50,146 nucleotides of DNA from Deltaproteobacteria bacterium (GTDB taxonomy: Bacteria; Myxococcota_A; Polyangia; Polyangiales; JADJMO01). The notes below the pieces were generated by a model. That model worked only from the letters and a program-made list of their open reading frames with translations. It was not told where the DNA came from and searched no databases. The stretch is from the NCBI GenBank assembly GCA_022843175.1, contig JALHOE010000041.1, positions 1-50,146 of the forward strand, in the 5' to 3' direction. A program made the translations under genes and the position numbers. Position 1 is the first letter of the stretch. Each line of letters starts with the position of its first letter. Positions 34,365-43,232 of this stretch are shown here, one piece after another.

Positions 34365-35952
34365 ATTTCGGCCCGTCTTTGCCGGGGAGGAAGTCGAGGT
34401 CGGGGAGGGCGGTGGGGGTGCCGCACGCGCCGCCGCCGACGCCGAGGACCGAGCCGTCGAGGAGCGTGACCGCTTGCCACTCGGTGTTCTTGTTGGGGAG
34501 CGTGGCGAAGGTGGTGACCACGCCCTTCACCGGATCGATCTGGTCGACCGTGTCGTCCGGATCGCACTTGGTGGGGATCGCGTAGCCGCCCATCGAGAGG
34601 ATGGTGCCGTCGCGCACCAGCGCGCTCGCGTGCCAGCAGCGGCCCTTCGACATCTTGTAGGGCATCGTCGACCAGGTCTCGGTCTTGGGATCGAACGCCT
34701 CGATCGAGTCGAGCGGGGCGTTGACGCCGCCGGCCGAGACGCTGGCGCCGCCGATCACCATCACCCTGCCGTCGGGCAGCGTGTGGGCGGTGAGCTTGGA
34801 GCGGCCCTGAGCGAGCGGGGCGGCGGTCTTGAACGTCTTGGTGTCGGGGTCGAAGATCTCGACCGCGGTGGTGCCGCCGTCGCCGGCGCCGAGCATGACC
34901 CGGCCGTCGCGCATGCGGACCATGAAGCCGAAGACATGGCGCGGCGAGTGGTCGACCTTGGTGAAGGTCTCGGTGATCGGATCGAAGATGTCGAGCGAGT
35001 CGTCGTTGGCGGAGGTGATGAGCACCTTGCCGTCCGGCAGCAGCGCGGCGCGCGTGTAGGAGCGGCCGATCGTGAGCTTCGACTTGGTGGGCGTGAACGT
35101 GTTGGTGCTCGGATCGAAGAGGTCGGCCGCGGCCGGGTCCGAGCCGGCCTTGCACGTCGTGAGGTTGAAGTGACACGCGCCGCCGACCACCAGCACGCGG
35201 CCGTCGAGCAGCGTGATGGCCGTGTTCTGCCAGCGCGGCGTCGACATCGCGTTCATCACCGGCGTGACCTTGTCGGTCGAGCGCGTGTAGACCTCGGCGG
35301 TGTCGAGCGCGTCGGCGGTGGAGTCGGGGACCGTGGTGCCGCCGGCGACGAGCACGCGGCCGTCCTGCATCACGGCGACGCCCGGGTCCTCGCCGCGCAC
35401 CTTGGACATCGGCTTCTGCGCCCACGGCCCCGCGAGCCCGCCCTCGGCGTACTTGAAGGCGCCGCGGAGCACGGCGGTCTTGCCGGCGCTCTCGATGCGG
35501 ATGTCGACCGGGCCGAGCGGCCCCGGCGGGGTTTGGATGCGGGCGTTGGACGCGTCGAGCACGAGCACGGGGGCGCGGCCCTCGCCGATGAACACCTTCA
35601 TGCCGGCGGCGAACCCGCTGCCGGTGAGGGACACGTAGTCACCGCCGTTCTGCCAGCCGCCCGCGGGCGAGACGCTGGTGACCGCGAAGGCGCACGCCGC
35701 GGTCTCGACGCACTTGCTCGCGCAGCACTCCGCGCCGCCGCCGCACGAGACGCCGCAGGTGCCGCAGTTGCCCTTGTCGGTCGCGGTGTCGACGCATTTG
35801 CCGCTGCACTCGACCTGCGGGGCCGTGCACGTCACTGCGCCGTCGCTGGCGCTCTCGGCGCCGGTGTCGCCCGAGCCGAGGTCGTCGAGGTTGTCCGACC
35901 CCTTGGAGCAGGAGATCAGGACCAACACGGCGATTCCCACTGCGCTTCGCAT
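34363..35952 (-). CDS. Kelch-repeat lipoprotein with IPT/TIG domain
   Basis: A 529-aa exported protein; ATG 35952 gives signal peptide with lipobox I-S-C near residue 15. One Cys module (E-C-S-G-K-C-V-D-T-A-T-D-K-G-N-C-G-T-C-G) like those of the 21-repeat protein lies at about residues 48-70. An IPT/TIG fold follows (V-T-S-V-S-P-A-G-G-W, about 90-170), then kelch repeats to the end (D-G-R-V-L-V-A-G-G; A-I-T-L-L-D-G-R-V-L-V-V-G-G-A) forming a beta-propeller. A cell-surface binding role is inferred. Longer upstream open frame overlaps the divergent epimerase and is not coding. Confidence 0.82.
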   Translation of the reverse strand: MRSAVGIAVLVLISCSKGSDNLDDLGSGDTGAESASDGAVTCTAPQVECSGKCVDTATDKGNCGTCGVSCGGGAECCASKCVETAACAFAVTSVSPAGGWQNGGDYVSLTGSGFAAGMKVFIGEGRAPVLVLDASNARIQTPPGPLGPVDIRIESAGKTAVLRGAFKYAEGGLAGPWAQKPMSKVRGEDPGVAVMQDGRVLVAGGTTVPDSTADALDTAEVYTRSTDKVTPVMNAMSTPRWQNTAITLLDGRVLVVGGACHFNLTTCKAGSDPAAADLFDPSTNTFTPTKSKLTIGRSYTRAALLPDGKVLITSANDDSLDIFDPITETFTKVDHSPRHVFGFMVRMRDGRVMLGAGDGGTTAVEIFDPDTKTFKTAAPLAQGRSKLTAHTLPDGRVMVIGGASVSAGGVNAPLDSIEAFDPKTETWSTMPYKMSKGRCWHASALVRDGTILSMGGYAIPTKCDPDDTVDQIDPVKGVVTTFATLPNKNTEWQAVTLLDGSVLGVGGGACGTPTALPDLDFLPGKDGPK

Positions 35953-36012
35953 GGGCTGCAGCGTAGCCCTCCCGGCTGGACCCGTCGATCGGGCTCGACT
36001 AGGTTCCCGACC

Positions 36013-37089
36013 GTGCCGGATAGCGCGAACAGCAACGGACGCAGCGCGGCGCCGGTCCGCCGCAAGGCGCGCGGTCGCGTCGTCGCGCTCACCGGCGCGG
36101 CGTCGTTCCTCGGCCGTAACCTGATCGGCATCCTCGAGGAGGACGCGTCGATCGCGCGCATCGTGGCGATCGACATCGAAGCGGCGCCCACCGGCGGCCC
36201 GAAGACCCGCTTCTACGAGCTCGACCTCACCCAGCCCACGAGCGAGGTCCGCATCGCCGAGATCTTCTCGGCCGAGGCGGTCGACACGGTCGTTCACCTC
36301 GCCTTCCTCGCGTCGCCCTCGCACGCCGCGGCCTACGCGCACGAGCTCGAGTCGGTCGGCACCATGCGCGTGATCACCGCGTGCCGCTCGGCGCGCGTGC
36401 GCAAGCTCGTGCAATGGTCGACGACGCTGCTCTACGGCGCGCGCCCCACCAATCCCAACTTCCTCTCCGAGCGCCACCCGCTCCGCGCCCGCCAGGACGA
36501 GCCCTTCTTCGCCGACAAGATCAGCGCCGAGCACGAGGCCGGCCGGTTCGCCGCGCGCGAGAAGGGCACCGTCGTCACCGTGCTCCGCACCGCGCCGATC
36601 CTCGGGCCCACGGTGAACAACTACCTCACGCGCTATCTCGCGCGGAAGATCGTGCCCACCATGATGGGGTTCGATCCGCTCCTGCAGTTCCTGCATGAGG
36701 TGGACGCGATCGCCGCGTTCAAGCGCGCGGTCGACCGCGACGTGCCCGGCGTGTTCAACGTGGTGGGCGACGGCGTGCTCCCGCTCTCCACCGTGGTGAA
36801 GCTCTCGGGCCGGCTCGGCGCGCCGCTCCCGCACCCGATCGCGCGGCCCATGCTCCAGGCGCTATGGGTCGCCCACCTCGCCGAGGCGCCGGCCTCGTTC
36901 ATCGACTACCTGCGCTTTCTCTGCGTAGCCGATGGCGAGAAGGTGCGCCGCGAGCTCGGCTTCACCCCCGCCTACACCACACGCGAAGCCCTGGTCGACT
37001 TCGCCAGCGCCCAACGCCTCCGCGACGTGAATCTCCTCCAGGAGCCCTCGGCGAAGAAGTCCGGCAAGGTCGAGCAGGTGACCGAGTAA
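36013..37089 (+). CDS. NAD-dependent epimerase/dehydratase (extended SDR)
   Basis: A 358-aa protein, GTG start 36013 chosen as the first start after the promoter region and kelch gene. Nucleotide-binding motif is L-T-G-A-A-S-F-L-G-R near residues 24-33, then D-I-E. The active-site S..Y..K triad is not typical: W-S-T-T-L-L-Y-G-A is present but the Lys of Y-x3-K is not clear. C-terminal part ends before an acyltransferase that starts on the same base as the TAA end (37089), so the two are translationally coupled. A lipid or cell-envelope modification is a reasonable guess; substrate unknown. Confidence 0.8.
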   Translation: MPDSANSNGRSAAPVRRKARGRVVALTGAASFLGRNLIGILEEDASIARIVAIDIEAAPTGGPKTRFYELDLTQPTSEVRIAEIFSAEAVDTVVHLAFLASPSHAAAYAHELESVGTMRVITACRSARVRKLVQWSTTLLYGARPTNPNFLSERHPLRARQDEPFFADKISAEHEAGRFAAREKGTVVTVLRTAPILGPTVNNYLTRYLARKIVPTMMGFDPLLQFLHEVDAIAAFKRAVDRDVPGVFNVVGDGVLPLSTVVKLSGRLGAPLPHPIARPMLQALWVAHLAEAPASFIDYLRFLCVADGEKVRRELGFTPAYTTREALVDFASAQRLRDVNLLQEPSAKKSGKVEQVTE

Positions 37090-38444
37090 TGGCCGCACGC
37101 AAAAAGAAGAAGAGGCACCCGCAGCCGCAAGGGCAGCCGCAGGCGCAAGCGCAGGCGCAAGCGCAAGCGCAAGCGCAAGCGCAGGCGCAGGCGCAGGCGC
37201 AAGAGCAGGCGCAGGCGCAGGCGCAAGAGCAGGCGCAGGCGCAGGCGCAAGAGCAGGCGCAACCGCAACCGCAGTCCCCCGAGCTCGACGACGAAGCTCT
37301 CGAAGAGCGCTCCAGCCTCGAGCCCCGCGCCGACGTCGCCGAGATCAGCGCCTACATCCCCAACGTCGAGGACGACGCGCTCGACGGCGGCATCTCCATG
37401 GAGTCCCGCAACACGCGCGAGATCACCGGAGACGTCGACGCCGAGCTGCGCGCCGTCGAGGCCGAGGTCGACCGCATCTTCCACGAGCAGTCGAGGCGCC
37501 CCCGCCGCGACGACGGCCCGCTCTCGAGCGTCGTCAATCGCATCCGCGAGGTGCTCCCCGTCGAGCTGCCCGGCGAGCACGGCGATCTGGTCGACGCCGC
37601 GAAGGACGTGCTCTCCACCGACTACTACCTCCGCCAATGGGGCCGCATCGGTCTCCGCAACCGGAGCGAGGAGGTCGACGAGTTCGGGCTCGACCCGGTG
37701 TATGAGCAGCGGCTGCGTCCCGCGCTCGACTTCCTCTACAAAACGTATTTCCGCACCGAGGTCTCCGGCCTCGAGCACGTGCCGTCCGACGGCCGCTGCA
37801 TCCTCGTCGCCAATCACTCCGGCGTCCTGCCCTACGACGGCATGATGGTGCGCACCGCGCTCCGTCGCGAGCACCCGGCCCACCGCGAGGTGCGGTGGCT
37901 CGCCGAGGACTTCATCTTCCACCTGCCGTTCCTCGGCGCGTTCATGAACCGCATCGGCGCCGTCCGTGCGTGCCAGGAGAACGCCGAGCGCCTGCTCCGC
38001 AGCGAGCGTTGCGTGCTGGTGTTCCCCGAGGGCATCAAGGGCGTCGGCAAGCTCTACAACCAGAAATACAAGCTCCAACGCTTCGGCCGCGGCGGCTTCA
38101 TCAAGCTCGCCCTCCGCACCGGCGCGCCGATCATCCCGCTCTCCATTGTCGGCGCCGAGGAGTCCGCGCCGATGCTCTATCGCATCGAGTACCTCACCCA
38201 GGCGCTCGGCCTGCCGTTCATCCCGGTCACGCCCACGTTCCCCGCGCTCGGCCCGCTCGGGCTCGTCCCTGCGCCCACCAAGTGGAAGCTCACCTTTGGT
38301 CCGCCGATCGATCTCGAGGGCCACGGCGCCGGGGCGGCAGACGACGCGCTCCTGGTCGTCCGGCTCGCCGAGCGCGTGCGCACCGCGATCCAGAAGTCGC
38401 TCGACACCATGGTCTCCGAGCGCAAGAGCGTGTGGTTCGGGTGA
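37089..38444 (+). CDS. Lysophospholipid acyltransferase family protein with Gln/Ala-repeat N-terminus
   Basis: A 451-aa protein. Residues about 1-62 are basic then Q-A/Q-E repeats, and an acidic region leads to a PlsC-type domain: N-H-S-G-V-L-P-Y-D (H-x4-D, about 241-249), then V-F-P-E-G-I-K-G (about 310-317) and I-I-P-L-S-I-V-G. This family acylates lysophospholipids at the inner membrane. The first 200 residues are not needed for catalysis and are not conserved in usual members. It is coupled to the epimerase (start overlapping the TAA) and to truB (GTGA overlap at 38441-38444). Confidence 0.85.
   Translation: MAARKKKKRHPQPQGQPQAQAQAQAQAQAQAQAQAQAQEQAQAQAQEQAQAQAQEQAQPQPQSPELDDEALEERSSLEPRADVAEISAYIPNVEDDALDGGISMESRNTREITGDVDAELRAVEAEVDRIFHEQSRRPRRDDGPLSSVVNRIREVLPVELPGEHGDLVDAAKDVLSTDYYLRQWGRIGLRNRSEEVDEFGLDPVYEQRLRPALDFLYKTYFRTEVSGLEHVPSDGRCILVANHSGVLPYDGMMVRTALRREHPAHREVRWLAEDFIFHLPFLGAFMNRIGAVRACQENAERLLRSERCVLVFPEGIKGVGKLYNQKYKLQRFGRGGFIKLALRTGAPIIPLSIVGAEESAPMLYRIEYLTQALGLPFIPVTPTFPALGPLGLVPAPTKWKLTFGPPIDLEGHGAGAADDALLVVRLAERVRTAIQKSLDTMVSERKSVWFG
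37137..37271 (+). repeat. In-frame GCGCA(A/G) short tandem repeat (Gln-Ala tract)
   Basis: About 135 bases of 6-base units GCGCAA/GCGCAG coding (Ala-Gln)n, including a 24-base period in which GAG interrupts three times (E-Q-A-Q-A-Q-A-Q). Changes in unit number stay in frame because units are multiples of three; slippage is likely, so length may differ between strains. Confidence 0.9.
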
Positions 38445-39283
38445 CCCCGGCGGAGTCGGGCGTCCTCGTCGTCGACAAGCCGCGCGGCCCCACCTCTCAC
38501 GACGTCGTCGCGCAGGTGCGGAGGCGCCTCAAGACGCGCGAGGTCGGTCACGCCGGCACGCTCGATCCGATGGCAACCGGCGTGCTCGTCGTCGCGGTGG
38601 GCGAGGCCACGAAGCTCGTTCCGTGGCTGACCGCGCACGACAAATCCTACGTGGCGACGATCCGCTTCGGCGTCGAGACCGCGACGCTCGACGCCGAGGG
38701 CGAGGTCCTCTCCGAGCACCCGGTCGACCTGAGCGCCCTCGAGGAAGCCGTCGCCGCGGAGCGCGCGCGCACCGAGCAGGTCCCGCCCGCGGTCTCGGCG
38801 ATCAAGATCGACGGCGTGGCCGCGCACGCGCGCGTTCGCCGAGGCGAAGAGGTCACGTTGCCGGCGCGCCCGGTGCTCGTGCACCGCCTCGCGGTCACCC
38901 GGATCGGCGAGCTCGAGATCGACGTCGAGCTCACCTGCGCCAAGGGCTACTACGTGCGCGCGCTCGCGCGCGATCTCGCCGCGCGGCTCGGCACCGTGGC
39001 GCACCTCACGATGCTGCGGCGTACGGCGAGCGGCCCGTTCGCAGTCGCCGAGGCGAGCGACGCGCTCATCCCCATCGCGACAGCGGCCACGCGCGCGATC
39101 GGCGCCTCGGCGCTCACCGAAGACGGCACGGTGCGTGCGCGCCACGGAAAGCGCCTCACGCGTGCCGATTTCGTCGAGGCGCGCGACGGCATCTCGGCCT
39201 GGCTCTCGGGCGGCGCGCTCGTGGCGGTCGGCGAGCTCACCGTTGACGAGGGGCGCGTGCTTCGCGGCTTCCGCGCCGAGTGA
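38441..39283 (+). CDS. truB: tRNA pseudouridine(55) synthase TruB
   Basis: Makes pseudouridine 55 in the T-loop of tRNAs. GTG 38441 overlaps the acyltransferase stop (GTGA). The catalytic aspartate is D42 in G-H-A-G-T-L-D-P-M-A-T-G; other marks are V-D-K-P-R-G-P-T-S-H near residue 12 and P-P-A-V-S-A-I-K near 114, plus C-A-K-G-Y-Y-V-R-A-L-A-R-D-L. 280 aa is near the family size; the C-terminal part is short, without a full PUA domain. In an operon with miaE (24 bases downstream), another tRNA modification gene. Confidence 0.96.
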   Translation: MTPAESGVLVVDKPRGPTSHDVVAQVRRRLKTREVGHAGTLDPMATGVLVVAVGEATKLVPWLTAHDKSYVATIRFGVETATLDAEGEVLSEHPVDLSALEEAVAAERARTEQVPPAVSAIKIDGVAAHARVRRGEEVTLPARPVLVHRLAVTRIGELEIDVELTCAKGYYVRALARDLAARLGTVAHLTMLRRTASGPFAVAEASDALIPIATAATRAIGASALTEDGTVRARHGKRLTRADFVEARDGISAWLSGGALVAVGELTVDEGRVLRGFRAE

Positions 39284-39307
39284 GGCGAAGCTACACTCGG
39301 AGACGAA

Positions 39308-39913
39308 ATGCTCGGGCTCGCCACGCAGACGGACGAAGCCTGGGTCGATGCGGCCATCGCCGACGTCGCCAAGCTGCTCTGCGACCACGCGCACTGCGAG
39401 ATGAAGGCGGCGAGCAACGCGATGTCACTCGCCGTCCGCCACGGCGACCGCCCCGAGCTCGTCTCCGCGCTCCTCGCCCTCGCCGAAGAGGAGCTGCAGC
39501 ACTTCCGCCGCGTGCACGAGATCCTCGTCGCCCGCGGAATCCCGCTCAGCTTCCCGCCGGTCGATCCCTACGCGGCGATGCTCCGCACGGCCTCTACCCG
39601 CGCCGGCAAGAGCCCTTCGGTGGTCGTCGATCGGCTGCTCGTCGGCGCCCTCATCGAGGCGCGCTCGTGCGAGCGCTTTCGCATCCTCTCCGAGCGCGCA
39701 CCGGACGAAGAGCTCCGCGCGCTGTATCACGAGCTGCTCGCGTCCGAAGCCGGACACTACCGAGTCTTCCTCGATCTCGCGATTCGCGAGGGCGCGCGCG
39801 ACGGCATGACCGAATCCGGGGTGCGCGCGCGGCTTCGCGCGCTCGCCAGCATCGAGGGGGCTATCGTCGCGCGCCTCGTCGACGAGGAGGACCGCGCGAC
39901 AGTTCACGGGTGA
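39308..39913 (+). CDS. miaE: tRNA 2-methylthio-N6-isopentenyladenosine hydroxylase MiaE
   Basis: A 201-aa non-heme diiron hydroxylase that hydroxylates ms2i6A37 in tRNAs, using O2. Ferritin-like ligands can be read: E31 in D-H-A-H-C-E-M-K, E62 and H65 in E-E-E-L-Q-H-F, E117 in A-L-I-E-A-R-S-C-E-R-F, and E147/H150 in A-S-E-A-G-H-Y. It lies directly after truB; the upstream genes miaA/miaB are not in the window. Product matches the family in length. Confidence 0.92.
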   Translation: MLGLATQTDEAWVDAAIADVAKLLCDHAHCEMKAASNAMSLAVRHGDRPELVSALLALAEEELQHFRRVHEILVARGIPLSFPPVDPYAAMLRTASTRAGKSPSVVVDRLLVGALIEARSCERFRILSERAPDEELRALYHELLASEAGHYRVFLDLAIREGARDGMTESGVRARLRALASIEGAIVARLVDEEDRATVHG

Positions 39914-39925
39914 GGGGGCTTTCAC

Positions 39926-41341
39926 TTGGCGACTACGAACCTGCTCACGCTCGATCGACAGCTCGCCCTCGCAGCGCGCGCGATCGACGGCTGGCGCGGC
40001 GAGCTCGCGGTCGACGACCGGCGCGATCGAGACGATCCGCTGGCCGCCTGGCCCGACCTCACCTCGCGCTCCACCATCGACGCGATCGCGCGCTCCGGGC
40101 TCGCCACCATCAGCACCACGCCGACGTTCCTCATGCCCGACGGCGAGGTGATCGCCGCGTCCGCCGCGCTCCCTGTCGACCCGCTCGCAGAGGTGCGCGG
40201 CGCGATGATCGTGTGGTGCACCCACCTGCACATGGCGCGAAGCGTTCGCGACGCGACGGTCGCGCGTGCCGCGCTCGCCCGCGACGAGCTCGAGTCCGAC
40301 AGCTACGGCCGCAAGACCTCGCTGCGCGCCATGCTGCGCGCGCTCGCGCGTCCGCGCCAAGCGGGGGGCGTGCCCGAGCCGCGCGCCGCCGCCATCGAAG
40401 ACCTCGCGCCGCAGCTGCTCGACGGCATCGTCGACGAGGAGTCGCGTCGCCGCGAGATCGCCGAGGTGCTCGGCGAGCGCGGCAAGTGCTGTCACGACAT
40501 CGACGTCGAGGCGGTAGCGCTCGCCGAGAAGTTCATCAAGGACACCGACGACGAAGCGGCCGAGGGCGTCGCGCTCGGGATGCGCTCGTCGCAGCGCACC
40601 GCCAAGTCACCCTCGTGGGTCGATCTGTTTGTCGTGCGTCGCGCGGCCGACATCGCCGAGGGGTGGCCGAGCGCGCTGTCCGCGCGCTGGTTCGCTGAGC
40701 TCGCGCGTGGCACCGAGCTGCTCTCGGGTTTCGAGGTCAACGTCCGCGTCGACGCCGGACGCCTCGCGCCGCGCGCCGATCACGCGGGCATTCACCTCGC
40801 GCCGCCCACCGGTGCGTGGACTTTTGCGCGCGCGCTCCACGCGCTCGGCACCGGCCTGCGCATCCACGGCCGCGACGCCAAGACGCCGTTTGCCACCCAC
40901 GCGCCGCCGCACGATCGCCGTCCCCTGGTGCTCGGCGAGGCGTTCCTCGCGCTCGCTTCCACGGCCGTCTTTCATGGACGCGCGCGCGGCGTGGCCAAGC
41001 CCAAGGCCGAGCTGTCCGCGCGCCGCCTGGCCACGAGCCGCTTGCTCGAGCGTCGCCACCTGGCGTTGCGGGTGCGCCTCGCGCCGGAGCTGGCGAAGAA
41101 CCGGCGCGCCTTCCTCGAGGCGTTCGAGGACCTCGCGCCGCGCGTTGTCGGCGAGGCGCCGCGCTCGCTCGCGGCGTTCCTCGGTGCTCCCGGCCCCACC
41201 GGCCCCGCCGACGACGCCATGCGCCTGCGCTCCTTCGCCGAGGGCGACGCCTTCGGCGATCGGCTCGTTCACTCCTTCGACGCGGACTGGTGGCGCAACC
41301 CGAAGGCTGCGAGCTTCATTCGCGATCGTTGCGCTCGCTGA
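39926..41341 (+). CDS. Hypothetical 471-aa protein downstream of miaE
   Basis: The start is TTG 39926, with GGGGG in front (39915-39919) and 12 bases after miaE; the operon position favours translation. No signal peptide and no membrane segment. The middle carries K-C-C-H-D-I-D-V-E (about 190-198). I do not recognise any fold; the sequence is Ala/Arg-rich and looks helical. Its last 26 bases overlap the 88-aa gene on the other strand. Function unknown. Confidence 0.6.
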   Translation: MATTNLLTLDRQLALAARAIDGWRGELAVDDRRDRDDPLAAWPDLTSRSTIDAIARSGLATISTTPTFLMPDGEVIAASAALPVDPLAEVRGAMIVWCTHLHMARSVRDATVARAALARDELESDSYGRKTSLRAMLRALARPRQAGGVPEPRAAAIEDLAPQLLDGIVDEESRRREIAEVLGERGKCCHDIDVEAVALAEKFIKDTDDEAAEGVALGMRSSQRTAKSPSWVDLFVVRRAADIAEGWPSALSARWFAELARGTELLSGFEVNVRVDAGRLAPRADHAGIHLAPPTGAWTFARALHALGTGLRIHGRDAKTPFATHAPPHDRRPLVLGEAFLALASTAVFHGRARGVAKPKAELSARRLATSRLLERRHLALRVRLAPELAKNRRAFLEAFEDLAPRVVGEAPRSLAAFLGAPGPTGPADDAMRLRSFAEGDAFGDRLVHSFDADWWRNPKAASFIRDRCAR

Positions 41342-41582
41342 GCGCCACGTCGAGCGTGGCTCCCACGACCTGGTTCACCGTGCGAATCGCGGTGTAGACC
41401 GTGCCCACGTACGCGTCGTGCACCTTGTGAACGACACGCGCTGGCGCGTCGACCGGCGGGATGTGCTCGAGGACGGTGAAGGTGCGTCCCGCGAGCTCGA
41501 GGTGCACCTTCTCGACGGCGCGCGTGCCGTGCTCCACCGCGTCGCGCACCAGCAACGCGAGTCCATGCCAACGCTTGCTCAT
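41316..41582 (-). CDS. Small 88-aa protein translationally coupled to the lipase
   Basis: Begins at ATG 41582, overlapping the lipase stop by four bases (ATGA), so it is likely translated by coupling. The sequence is K-R-W-H-G-L-A-L-L-V-R-D-A-V-E-H-G, then V-L-E-H-I-P-P-V-D and V-Y-T-A-I-R-T-V-N-Q-V; no signal peptide, predicted amphipathic helix at its ends. It may be a lipase partner or regulator (inference). Overlaps the end of the convergent unknown gene. Confidence 0.6.
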   Translation of the reverse strand: MSKRWHGLALLVRDAVEHGTRAVEKVHLELAGRTFTVLEHIPPVDAPARVVHKVHDAYVGTVYTAIRTVNQVVGATLDVALSERNDRE

Positions 41583-42436
41583 CGGTCCTCCTCGAGCCAC
41601 TCGTGAATCTGGCGGTAGACGTCCGGGTGGTGCGCGATGTCCATGTGCGAGAGGCCGGCGAGCACCTTTACGTGCGACGGCGGGAGCGCGCGCGGGCCCG
41701 CGCGATAGCCGTCGGTGCCGCTCGACACCGGGACCATCGTGTCGCCGAACAGCTCGGTGAGGAACGGCTCGTTGCGGAGCGAGCCGGCGATGAGATAGTG
41801 GCGGATCGAGGGCAGCATCGCGATGGGATGCCGGCTGTCGCCGAGGTTCTTGATCCCCGCGCTCCGCAGCTCGGCCAGCTGTGCGATCAGCTCGACGGTG
41901 GGATCGGGGACGCGCGCGAGCAGGGCCGAGACCACGCGTCCGGCGCGCTCCATCGGCGCGCCGCGGTGGGGCGTCGCGAGGTAGAACGCCCGCTTCACCA
42001 ACGGCAGCCACGCCTGCTCCTCGAGGCTCGCGAGGTGACACGCGCTCCGCACGATGAGCCCGCCCATGCTGTAGCCCACGAGCAGGATCTCGCGCCGCGG
42101 GTGCGCGGCGACGAGCTCCGAGAGCAGCGTGGCGAGCGCGCGGCCGTTGCTTTCGATGCTGCGTCCGCTGTTGTAACGCACGTAGAGCGGCGCGTAGCCG
42201 AAGTCGGCTTGGAGCGACGCGCCGTAGTCGCCGCCGTCGGGGAGGCGCCAGATGTCCTCGGTGCACATCAGGCCGTGCACCAGCACGGCGACGCGCTCGT
42301 CGGACCCTACGTCGGCGACGGGCCGCCCATCGCGCACGAACGCCATGTCGGTCGCGAGGCCGTTGCCGGTGCGCGCGAGGTGATCGCCGACGACCCCATT
42401 GAGGATCGCGATCGCCAGCTCGAGCTTCTTGCCCAC
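41579..42436 (-). CDS. Alpha/beta hydrolase, lipase/esterase (PGAP1-like)
   Basis: A 285-aa hydrolase. The oxyanion-hole segment is L-V-H-G-L-M at about 52-57 and the nucleophile is S123 in V-G-Y-S-M-G-G. Candidate Asp of the triad is in F-G-D-T-M-V-P and His in G-L-S-H-M-D-I. A T-P-H-R-G-A segment near 154 is typical of lipases. No signal peptide is obvious, so it may act in the cytoplasm; substrates unknown. It is followed by the 88-aa gene with a four-base overlap and lies just after prephenate dehydratase (13 bases between 42436 and 42450). Confidence 0.85.
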   Translation of the reverse strand: MGKKLELAIAILNGVVGDHLARTGNGLATDMAFVRDGRPVADVGSDERVAVLVHGLMCTEDIWRLPDGGDYGASLQADFGYAPLYVRYNSGRSIESNGRALATLLSELVAAHPRREILLVGYSMGGLIVRSACHLASLEEQAWLPLVKRAFYLATPHRGAPMERAGRVVSALLARVPDPTVELIAQLAELRSAGIKNLGDSRHPIAMLPSIRHYLIAGSLRNEPFLTELFGDTMVPVSSGTDGYRAGPRALPPSHVKVLAGLSHMDIAHHPDVYRQIHEWLEEDR

Positions 42437-42449
42437 GCTCTCAGCATAC

Positions 42450-43232
42450 TCAACGCACGGCGAATGCGCCGAGTACTCGCAGCGAGGTGGTGACGTCGTC
42501 GAGCGACGGGAGCTCTCCCTCGCTCACGACGTCGGCGTAGAACGCGTACTCGAAGGGGCGGCCACGGATGGGGCGGCTCTCGATCTTGGTCAGATTCATC
42601 CCGCGGAACGCCGACAACGCCGTCGCGAGGGCGCCCGGGCGGTGGGGCAGCGTGAACACGAGGAGCGTCTTGCGCGGCCCGACGAGTGGCTCGAGCGTGC
42701 GGGCGAGGAGCAGGAAGCGCGTCCAGTTCTCCGGATCGTCCTCCAGCCCCTCGGCGAGGATGGTGCCGCCGTACTGCTCAGCTGCGCGCCGGCTCCCGAT
42801 CGCACCCTCTTCGAGCGAGCGCTTGGCGACGACGTCGGCGATCGCGCCCGCGGTGTTGTACGCCGCGACCGGCTCGACATGCGGGTGCGCGCGGAAGAAT
42901 CCCTCGCACTGCGCGAGGCCCACCGGGTGCGAGTACACCCGGCGCAGCGACGCGAGCGTCGCGCCGGGCGCGCCGACCAACACGTGCGACACGCGCACCG
43001 TCGTCTCGCCGATCACGCGAACGTCCTTACGGCCGAGCAGGTCGTAGACGGGGTGCACCGAGCCCGCGAGCGTGTTCTCGATGGGCACGACGCCCCGGTC
43101 GACCTCTCCGCGCGCGACGGCGTCGAACACCTCGTCGAAGCTGGGGAGCGCCACGCGCGGCTCGTCGCCGAGGAGCGCGATCGCGGCGTCCTCGGAGAAG
43201 GCTCCGACGACGCCCTGGAAGGCGACGGTCAT
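42450..43232 (-). CDS. pheA: Prephenate dehydratase
   Basis: Turns prephenate into phenylpyruvate in phenylalanine synthesis. ATG 43232 gives 260 aa, a stand-alone enzyme without chorismate mutase. Motifs: F-Q-G-V-V-G-A-F-S-E at the start, V-V-P-I-E-N-T-L-A-G-S-V near 48-59, the catalytic T171-R-F173, and an ACT regulatory domain with E-S-R-P (218-221) as phenylalanine site and G-R-P-F-E-Y-A-F-Y-A-D. Feedback inhibition by Phe is expected. The start overlaps the metallophosphoesterase stop by one base (TGATG), so the genes are coupled. Confidence 0.94.
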   Translation of the reverse strand: MTVAFQGVVGAFSEDAAIALLGDEPRVALPSFDEVFDAVARGEVDRGVVPIENTLAGSVHPVYDLLGRKDVRVIGETTVRVSHVLVGAPGATLASLRRVYSHPVGLAQCEGFFRAHPHVEPVAAYNTAGAIADVVAKRSLEEGAIGSRRAAEQYGGTILAEGLEDDPENWTRFLLLARTLEPLVGPRKTLLVFTLPHRPGALATALSAFRGMNLTKIESRPIRGRPFEYAFYADVVSEGELPSLDDVTTSLRVLGAFAVR

